Assembly (NCBI GenBank): GCA_032718475.1
Contig: JAUCBJ010009083.1
Location: 110,353 to 174,352 of the forward strand
Direction of reading: 5' to 3'
Source of the DNA: Nemertoderma westbladi
Taxonomy: Eukaryota; Xenacoelomorpha; Nemertodermatida; Nemertodermatidae
DNA length: 64,000 bases
Of the stretch, positions 56,281 to 64,000 are shown one piece after another. Within the stretch, counting starts at the first letter, position 1. Every line of letters begins with the position of its first letter. Position numbers and translations under genes: made by a program. The notes below the pieces were generated by a model that was given only the letters and a program-made list of their open reading frames with translations, was not told the DNA's origin and did no database searches.

Positions 56281-59046
56281 TTATATTAAAAGTTTGCGAA
56301 ATTGACTCCGGGATATAATGGGAGAAAACCCGTGAATTTTACAGACTTTGCAGTCACAACGCAGGCGGTTTACCGAGATTATAGAGTGAGTTTGCGACGG
56401 GACCACATGGGTCTGACGTCTGTTAGTCGATGGAGTGGATGGAGTCGATCTGCAAACCCGTTCATTCGGGACACTAATTAACATCGGTGTCGTTAAGTCG
56501 CTTGGCGTGTACCCGGTTACCGTTGTTATAGGGACTGCTTGACCAACGGAATTTGTCGCACAACGTAAGTTGTTGAATCCCTTTGCTCGATGACCTTTAT
56601 ATAAATTAGCAAACACGTAAATATTCCTTAGAATCTGTTCCCAAGAGGCGACGTTTCTCCTTTGTGACTGAACCAAAGACATTATCACAAATTCAAAACA
56701 GCTAACAAGTAACCCGAGAACTATTCCGCCAACCAAAATGTAGAAAACGCCCTTGACTTCGTCGAATGGCAGCGCCGCATCACCGTCATCGAGTTCTCCT
56801 TCGTTCTCGCATGTCGACCTATTTGTCCACCACTTCTCTCGCATGTGCTTCACCATGCCCGTAGCAACGAGGTTGAGGACGGCCAGATTGACGGGGTTGG
56901 ACAGTTTGGAGTTGATTCGTGTCGCGATCCCATAACTGTTGTGGTTGAGCGGGGTCCCAACCATAACTGTGTTACACCCGTCTTGCGTGTTATCATATTC
57001 GTTCATCGTTTTCTCGAGTAAAAATGCGAATTGTTTAGCTCCGCGAGGCTTAGGTTTTCTCACTTTATTTATGCCCTCTTGCGTGGTCTTTGTGAATGTA
57101 CCTCGGTGCTTCATGTAACTCCACATGGCTTGGAATGTAGGATCATCTGAATTGCGAAAGAAACTTTTTGATGCTCCACTGTCGATGATCCCATATTCGT
57201 ATTCGCCGCGGGCTGTTTTTTGTACGAGATCCTTGGCGTCGGCAATGGGAGTTTTCATTCTCTGACTCGTCAAAAAAGCCGCGAGATTCGCGGTGTATGA
57301 ACTGACGATTATGAGACAGAAGAACCACCATGCCCCGCCTGCGACACGTGCCGGTGCCGACCTCGGGATTCGTTCAACCCCCTGGTGCATAAACGATGCC
57401 ACAGTGAACCACAAACTTGTAGACATTGAAAACCGACGACTAACACCCCTAACACTTACATCTGTTACAGGGCACATTTGGGAGACGATGACCAACACTA
57501 CAGAGACGCTCACCACTGCCAACACAATGCACAACCAGATTTCGTATTGGAGTGGAGACCAGCAGGCCCACCATTTCTTAGCACCTGATTCTTTGTTCTT
57601 CTGAATCATAATGGTGATACCGGCGTCATCAATGAAAGGTTTAGAGAAGTCAACAACGCTCTGCCGCTCTGCTGTAACTGTCAGGGGAGCCACCGCCATA
57701 TCCGCCTCTCCCATAATCAACTCCCCAATCATGCCACTCCATTTTCCGGTATCGTCCATCGCTCCATACGTGTTGTCCCTCACCTGATGGATCCTGATTT
57801 TCTTTCCGATTGCCTCTCCGATTTTCTCGGCCAATTCCACGCAAAAACCGATAAAGTCATTGTGGACTATATCTTCCACTGGAATGTTCGAATCAACAGA
57901 CATGGCGAACGGAGGATAAAGGAACGTGACAACATCGATGACATCGTCATTCAACTTTCGATTAAGCAGTGGAGCCTCTATCAGCCCTCCATTGTGGCTC
58001 CATTTGTAAGAAATAGTTTGCGAGGACCCATGGTTATATACCAACACAATATAACGAACGTTGCCAAAAGACGTATTAAATAATTCCCACACCGATTCAT
58101 TAAATTTGGTAAAATTGCAATTCAATTTTGGCGAATTAACTCTATAAATATTACCATCATGTGCGGAAAACTTGCGGATAATTTCTAAGATATTTTGAAT
58201 AATATCAAAGGTTATTTTTGAAATCGGGTTGAAATTGTTTTGTATTTGGCCCGAGTTACGGAAAGCTTCTACTGATAAACACGTAACGTTGGAAGTTCCT
58301 TTCATCTTAAAAGATTGACAATCCGTTCGCAGGTCTCCAATAATGTAATGAAAATCCGCAGTGAGCATATGGTGGGCACCCGCAACCTCAATATACCGCT
58401 TAAGATTCTCAGGTGATAGGAATAAGACAATTTGCCTCACATTGGTATCGCGGAATAGTATTGGATACAATTTGATTGAGCGTAACGGTCTCAATATTAC
58501 TTCGAAGTTCTTTGAGAATATTGATGGATTTGATGCGTTTCTAGATATGGTAGATGAGTTACCCGATATGTAGGATAAATTGGCAGCTAATTTCATTGTT
58601 GCCATAGAGTCGTAAACCACGGCAACGCGTTCCCAATTCCACAGAATAAACAGGTCGTTAATCACCAAATTGAAATAAGTTTGAAACTGAAAGCAAAATG
58701 TATAGTTTGTGTTTGGTGGCAGTATAGTATTCGGCAGTATCACATTTGGTATCTTAAAAGTATTCGCAAATGTTTGAACTATATCCATGACAACAGGATG
58801 CGTAGTTAGTGTGCAAACTGCTACGACATCCTGATTGGCCCAGTCGCACAGACGTTCTCTCAAGGCCAACACGTAGCCATAGCTACTGGTATCTACGGTG
58901 TAGGAAACGTTTGTCTTGATCGCAGATTTAAATGCAGCCGAAATGTAATCGTCGTCAACAGAATTCAAAATAAACCCGACGTTAATATTGTTTGATTCTG
59001 GAAATATCGTGATGATCAGCGTTACTACAAAAGGCACAAAATTCAT
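56281..59046 (-). CDS. Ionotropic glutamate receptor, AMPA/kainate type
   Basis: Intronless 921-residue ORF. Signal peptide about 1-18; divergent N-terminal LIVBP-like domain to about 365 with many N-glycosylation sites; S1 about 370-490; M1 503-523; pore loop 541-560; M3 568-593 with the gating motif SYTANLAAFLT (583-593); S2 595-745; M4 767-790; C-tail to 921. Ligand residues seen by alignment to GluA2: P454, T456 and R461 in PLTVTAER; A625-S626 in DSGASKSFF (Ser-Thr in AMPA, Ala-Thr in kainate receptors); E678 in LLEKTMNEY. So glutamate binding is likely. At the Q/R site the pore reads FMHQG, histidine (codon 57387-57385) instead of Gln/Arg, which could affect calcium permeability and add pH or zinc sensitivity. 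ATG 59046 gives the signal peptide. It would be a cation channel in the plasma membrane. Confidence 0.95.
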   Translation of the reverse strand: MNFVPFVVTLIITIFPESNNINVGFILNSVDDDYISAAFKSAIKTNVSYTVDTSSYGYVLALRERLCDWANQDVVAVCTLTTHPVVMDIVQTFANTFKIPNVILPNTILPPNTNYTFCFQFQTYFNLVINDLFILWNWERVAVVYDSMATMKLAANLSYISGNSSTISRNASNPSIFSKNFEVILRPLRSIKLYPILFRDTNVRQIVLFLSPENLKRYIEVAGAHHMLTADFHYIIGDLRTDCQSFKMKGTSNVTCLSVEAFRNSGQIQNNFNPISKITFDIIQNILEIIRKFSAHDGNIYRVNSPKLNCNFTKFNESVWELFNTSFGNVRYIVLVYNHGSSQTISYKWSHNGGLIEAPLLNRKLNDDVIDVVTFLYPPFAMSVDSNIPVEDIVHNDFIGFCVELAEKIGEAIGKKIRIHQVRDNTYGAMDDTGKWSGMIGELIMGEADMAVAPLTVTAERQSVVDFSKPFIDDAGITIMIQKNKESGAKKWWACWSPLQYEIWLCIVLAVVSVSVVLVIVSQMCPVTDVSVRGVSRRFSMSTSLWFTVASFMHQGVERIPRSAPARVAGGAWWFFCLIIVSSYTANLAAFLTSQRMKTPIADAKDLVQKTARGEYEYGIIDSGASKSFFRNSDDPTFQAMWSYMKHRGTFTKTTQEGINKVRKPKPRGAKQFAFLLEKTMNEYDNTQDGCNTVMVGTPLNHNSYGIATRINSKLSNPVNLAVLNLVATGMVKHMREKWWTNRSTCENEGELDDGDAALPFDEVKGVFYILVGGIVLGLLVSCFEFVIMSLVQSQRRNVASWEQILRNIYVFANLYKGHRAKGFNNLRCATNSVGQAVPITTVTGYTPSDLTTPMLISVPNERVCRSTPSTPSTNRRQTHVVPSQTHSIISVNRLRCDCKVCKIHGFSPIISRSQFRKLLI

Positions 59047-59779
59047 TATATTACAATTCGTTCATCCGTTTTACATAATGATATAAATGATATCTGCAGC
59101 CACTAATATTCCAACTTATCTATTAAATGTACAAAAAACTCGACTAAGCATGATAAACAGGCGATGTCATATATAATGGACAACAGTACGGTAGAGAGCA
59201 AGATGTAACTGAATCCACACCATAAATGCATTCAATGCGCGCATCTCAAGTTCCTTTGGGTTCTGTTTATGGATCTCTCAGGTATAAACTAATTTCGGCG
59301 TAAAGGAAAACTTAAAAGGCGAAGGTTTTATTATATTATTAAGAATTATATAAATTGCTATGAACTATCTACTAAAATGAATTAATATTACCCTTATTTT
59401 TAGCGGTGCTAAATATATAATTTAGAATATAATGTCTAAATATTGACGGTAAAAACGTTATATTTCTGAGAGTTTATTAGCGCAATCTTTATAGCTATGT
59501 ACAGTATTACTTACACGTACGGGGGATTCTTCACTCGATCAATATGTTAATATGTATCCCTCTCCCTCTCGTATGTTTTGGTTTGAATAACGTGTGATTG
59601 CAACTTGTTCCTTCCCCTTATATTAGGCCTATTAAGCCCTAATTGATAATTTAATATTGAAACGATATATTAATTCGCTTGATTAGGTTCGTTTGTATTT
59701 GCGTCAACCCCCCTTTAAAAGTAAAAAAAAGTGAATTTTCTTCGGCCATTAGGCCAGGGATTACGGACAAACTCTGACG
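59047..59779. other. Intergenic upstream of the receptor gene
   Basis: AT-rich. 59575-59710 resembles a degenerate inverted copy of the poly(G)-repeat family (gttttggtttgaataacgtg, aacttgttccttcccctt, caaccccccttt). No clear promoter element. Confidence 0.4.
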
Positions 59780-59990
59780 ACTTATTTTCCAGTGAGGTCC
59801 CCCCAGAACTATACTCCCCAGAGGAAACTCCAGTACTCATTTAACGCCCTAGCTGGTCCCTTCAAAGCATTGGTACCGAAACGGAAACTGCCCTGGCCAA
59901 TGCGAGGATCGAACTCACGACCTACAAGAGATGTGAATTCACTGCAACCACTACACCTAGGTGGAACCTCCCCTATGCCTCTTCATTACT
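59780..59990 (-). mobile_element. tRNA-derived SINE
   Basis: Minus strand: an A-box-like gtgtagtggttgcagtg (about 59957-59941) is followed by a B box gagttcgatcc (59916-59906), then a 110-bp unrelated body. The region is GC-richer than its surroundings. tRNA-like promoter plus a non-tRNA body is SINE architecture. The 66-codon plus frame at 59792-59992 is incidental. Confidence 0.65.
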
Positions 59991-62900
59991 AATAGTAAGT
60001 AAGGTATGACGCTCTAACTGTACCCGCCCTAATTATCAACACACATGTATTAATTTGTTATTAGTATGTCGCATGTTTTATACTTTACTAGCAATAAAAG
60101 TACTACCGGTAGGGTAGGCCTACTAACAAATTTAATAAAAGTGAAGAAAAGCCGTGTTTTCGCTTACTTATTTTTATCGAATAATAGTCCTTTCCCATAA
60201 TCTGGAATAATTTCCGTCGCTTATTAGTGAAGAAAAGGAAACTTCCATTCTTTACTTTATTTTAGTAAGTATTTTAATAAGATCCTCGGCTGGATGTCAG
60301 CATATAAATTATTGTAGACTATGCTATTTATATAGGCCAAGTTTATATTTATTAGGTTATTTTGTAATTAAATTATTATTAAGAAATGTAGTTAATTTAA
60401 ATTACACATCAATGATACAGTATTAGACGTACGTACGCGATTTCCAGTTAAAAATGTACCTTTTTGCTTTTTGCAGTCCAAAGTGTAGGGCCTACTGTAA
60501 TTAAAAGTAATATTATTCGATAAGCATTATTCTGTCTGAGTGTATTGGTTTTTGCCACGAGTTCGCAGGTTTTAAAATTCCATCGAGTGCAAACCTCAAT
60601 ACATGAGGGCAGAACTCCGAACATCTGGATTTCGGTCGCCTGGAATTATTTACAAGGAGTTCGTTCCCAAGAGTACAAGGAGTTGTTTTATCAAATATTC
60701 AGCGAATGTTACAACAAATACATAGTATCTCGTTATCTGTTATTATATGAGATCCAATATTATATTAATCCGTTTTAAAGTTTTGAAATTTTGCTGCCCC
60801 TCGAACCCAGAAGATAATAACACAACTCCTGCGTTCTGTCAAATGAGATAAATTTCGCACTTTTTATCACTAAATTTGTGATAGAAAGACTCTCGTCACA
60901 AAATTAGTGATATAAAGACATTCTGTCACTAATTTAGTGATATAAAGTAATAAACGTGTGCGAAAGAAGTACTTTCTTACACCTTTTTCTACAAATTCTA
61001 GTGAGAAAGTGTATTTTTCAGATAAATAAAGTTATTCTCAATTTCCTATAATTATTTTTTAGTTATTAGGCCTAATTAAGTTATAAACTCCTAATTATAA
61101 AACAATAGACTAACTATTATAGAAGTATTAATTAGAACTATGTGTCTGTGGTCGATAATTAAACAATGACAGCAAAAGTAGAAAAGAATATTACAGTATT
61201 TGGGAGTCTTGTTCTAAAGAAACCTTTTAATTTGTACAAATTGAACAGATGGAAATGCATCCACAAAGAATATGTAGTAGGCCTATTTATTTAGTCCATC
61301 TGAATGCGAGGCCTAATATCATTAAAAATCGATTTTTCCGTTATCCTATGTAATAGTTAGCTGTATAATGTTAATTCACAAATAATTCAACCGAAACATA
61401 ATTATCCCGCAGTCTTTTGCGTCTGATCATATGTTATGATCAGACCAATCACAAACTGTGTGCGAAATTACTATTATTCGAAATTGGCCGAAAGTTTTTA
61501 GTAACAATTTTTATATATGTGGATAGGAAGGAAAAAGTAATTATATAAAAATAAACTAGTAATAGAGTACTAAGATATTCTAAATGACTCGAACGGACGG
61601 AATGGTTTACATTTTTATATGGCATTTAGAAATAACTAAATATCGAATCACTTATAAAGGACAACAGGTGGGATGTTACCCATCCTTCATTTATTATACC
61701 GTTGGAACGTAAATTATTCCACCCCAGTTTACATAGAATAGGTACGTGCATTCTTATTGAAACCTTCCATCCTGTCTCATTTAACAACATAAACATAATA
61801 TATGACATACATAATACATTACATAGACATTCATGGAAGCAAAATAAATATAATTTTGGCACCGCCATATGAATAAACTCCCCAATGCGATGCCTAAAAC
61901 ACAGCTATCCGTTACTACTGTACAAGGGTTACAGTGACATTAAAGGCAAATACGGTAGAAATAGTTTGGCAACATTGGAAATAAAACAACAGCAGAATTA
62001 AGGGGAAGTTGGGTAGGAATGGAATGGAGAGAGTTTTTCTGGGGGGATAAGAAAACTGCAAAGAAATACATTTTAATGTATTAGTGAGATACTTCTAGTA
62101 TAGCTAATAAGTGGGGTACAGTATAGCGTAATAATATTAATTTTGTATGACTTTTGGGCCAATAATAATAATTTTCGCATATAGTACTCACTCATCCAAT
62201 CATTTATTGATAACATTTTTCGTTGCTTAACATTTGGTGACTATCAGGAGCCTTCGATACCACGTTATGGAACACATAATATCATGCCAATTGTTGTGAA
62301 TCTAAATTAGATTTATAATTATTAGGCCACAAAAACTGATGCAAATTTATTTTCAACACCAAACAGCAAACACACGTTCGTGTTTACTAGACAAATTAGT
62401 ATCGTTAACTCGAAGTATCGAACCACGGATTTTCAATGATAGTTGGTAGATCAATAATAGTTTCAATGATGTCGTTCGTAAAAGGTTAATATTTCTTCCC
62501 ATCTTTTTATTCGCGATCCAACAATAGAGAAAGTGAGCACATTGACTGAAAGAAAAAAAGTGATGATTTTCCCGGTTATATTTCAGCGTTTTTATTCACT
62601 CGGCGTTAGACTTTCTTTTCCTCGCCATTTTAGTGCAATTTTTCAACTTTTCTTTCAAAATGTTTTCTTTTTAAGTATCATTTAACATTTTGAAAAAACA
62701 ACGCACTAAAAAAAGACTTAAATCACGGCGGAAAAAAAGCAGTGCGAAAATAGGTCTCTGTCTTGGTGATTATTTTGATTATTTTTCTGTATGTTCTAGT
62801 TTGGTATTCATGTCTAACTCTAAAGCGCCATTTATTCGTTAACAAAAGTTCTATAAAAATTAGTAAAAGTTATATAAAAATTCCTAAAGAATATTTCCCA

Positions 62901-63394
62901 ACTAAATACTGTAAATATTGAACATTTAACAAATTTTTTATTTGTAACTTGTAACGAATTTTTAGATAACTTCTGGATTTTTATGCAGCTTTTAATACAA
63001 GTTTTGGAAATGCTTATATAACTTTTGAGAATTTTAATGCTGAAAGAGCTTCGAAGTCGAAAAGGTTTCACGTAATTTGAGCAAAATTAATGCACACACT
63101 CAAAAGTGTCACTGGTGTCCATGGGGCGTATTCCAAAACAGAACTCAATTAATATCAAATATATTGGTTTGTAGTTGAGCTGCCCTCTACTTAAATTAAT
63201 AAATATTTCAAAACATTAAATTATTTAACATTGAGAAAGACAGCATCAGGAGTTAAAGAGTAAAAACTTGGAATTGCTGTAATTACTAAATTAATGTTGT
63301 TTCGTTTAATATATTTTGTAACACTACTTGTTCTATCTTTTATAAAAGAATTAAGGGTGGTAATATGGCTAATATTCCAGATTATGATGTATTT
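59991..63394. other. Long AT-rich intergenic region
   Basis: 3.4 kb with no supported gene. 60855-60960 has three short palindromic tatcactaa...ttagtgata units. 62630-62750 has weak inverted gcactaaaa/ttttagtgc words. 62840-63060 is a degenerate aaaagttatataaaaatt repeat. Several 60-80-codon frames show no motif. Confidence 0.5.
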
Positions 63395-63545
63395 ATTAAA
63401 TATAATAAAATAGCCTCGCGCCGGTGCATAACCATGCAACATTTGAACGCCCATATCTCAGCTATTTTTCAACGAAATTCAAATTGTGTTACATATTTGG
63501 AATCCTTGCATGGCCAGCTTTCCATTGGTACCAACAAACAGCTAT
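63395..63545 (+). repeat. Single arm of the fold-back family
   Basis: Shares tttgaacgcccatatctcag, tttttcaacgaaattc and tgttacatatttggaatcct with the arm at 30336-30535. Confidence 0.65.
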
Positions 63546-63727
63546 AAGGTAGAAGAATAACTGCGGTGTAACTGGTGTAATATCGCTGGAGACACTTTTT
63601 TTAAACGCTTGTAGCTAAAGATTGAAAGCAAAAATAAAAATTCTGGCTCACCCAGTCAGTGGTCGGGAGGTGAAACTATCTCTGTTTCAAATTTCATGCA
63701 ATCTCATTAAGATTTGTAGAAAAATTA

Positions 63728-63744
63728 GGGGGGGGGGGGGGGGG
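63728..63744. repeat. 17-nt poly(G) tract
   Basis: Seventeen consecutive G. Not followed by the repeat family seen at 4377 or 52540. Confidence 0.9.
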
Positions 63745-63799
63745 TGTCACTGAATTACGACACTATATTCTGGGACATGGTGTATTGCGTAGCTAATCA

Positions 63800-64000
63800 T
63801 ACATAAACAAATTGTTCCAGAATATTGTGAATTTATTAAATAGAATAATTGGCCTGCAGCGAACGATAATTCTTGCATCTTTGAACGCCTATATCTCACA
63901 GCTGTTTCTCAACGAAATTCAAACATTGTTACATATTTGGAATACTTGGAACGGAAGCTTTTAAATAATATCTATAAAGCAAGGTTAATGTGAAGAATGA
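63800..64000 (+). repeat. Fold-back family arm, cut by window end
   Basis: gaatttattaaatagaataa, gcagcgaacgataattcttg, ctgtttctcaacgaaattc and ggttaatgtgaagaatg match 30336-30535 in the same order. It continues past the window. Confidence 0.75.

Noticed and set aside
59792-59992. 66-codon plus-strand ORF
   Set aside because: Lies across a tRNA-derived SINE on the other strand.

Overview
This is animal nuclear DNA, probably from a marine invertebrate. It is AT-rich, has long intergenic stretches full of repeats, and carries metazoan genes: a motile-cilium assembly factor, a ligand-gated glutamate receptor, a p105-like ankyrin/death-domain protein and a BEL/Pao-type retrotransposon. The palindromic words GTAGGCCTAC and TACCGGTA recur throughout. 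I cannot name the phylum from sequence alone. Host genes are strikingly intron-poor: four of the five confident genes are uninterrupted ORFs and the fifth has one visible intron.

Layout. 0.7-1.6 kb is a decayed LINE reverse transcriptase. 2.05-2.84 kb is CFAP300 (+). 4.96-5.82 kb is a cold-shock-domain/RGG protein with a mitochondrial-type presequence (+). From 6.84 to 29.47 kb is a nested transposon structure: a Mutator-like inverted-repeat element with a 9-bp target duplication whose right terminal repeat is split by a 20.9-kb composite LTR retroelement with its own 5-bp target duplication. The composite reads LTR-internal-LTR-internal-LTR on the minus strand. The outer LTRs are almost identical and the middle LTR is diverged. 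Both internal regions encode Gag plus aspartic protease, share a deletion of reverse transcriptase, RNase H and integrase, and each carries one different nonsense codon. Only the left unit has an extra zinc-knuckle ORF in the envelope position, broken by three in-frame TGA codons.

30-38 kb holds repeats: fold-back elements, two LINE reverse-transcriptase relics (one split by a poly(A) retroposon with target duplication), a 43-bp satellite rich in dyads, a 32-bp satellite and a degenerate hammerhead-ribozyme-like fold. 38.5-41.5 kb (-) is an IkappaB/p105-C-terminus-like gene with ankyrin repeats, a death domain and a DSG phosphodegron but no visible Rel domain. 45-47 kb has a MITE, a 59-bp tandem array and two hairpins. 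49.7-50.8 kb (-) is SLC10A7. 51.8-53.2 kb and 55.2-55.8 kb are two inverted-repeat elements, the second carrying a 55-residue helix-turn-helix ORF. 56.3-59.0 kb (-) is an intronless AMPA/kainate-type glutamate receptor with histidine at the Q/R site. The rest is intergenic, with tRNA-derived SINE-like copies near 53.5 and 59.9 kb and seven poly(G)/poly(C) runs of 15-26 nt.

Nothing indicates that the five host genes act as one pathway. The interest lies in the composite retroelement and in peculiarities of single genes.
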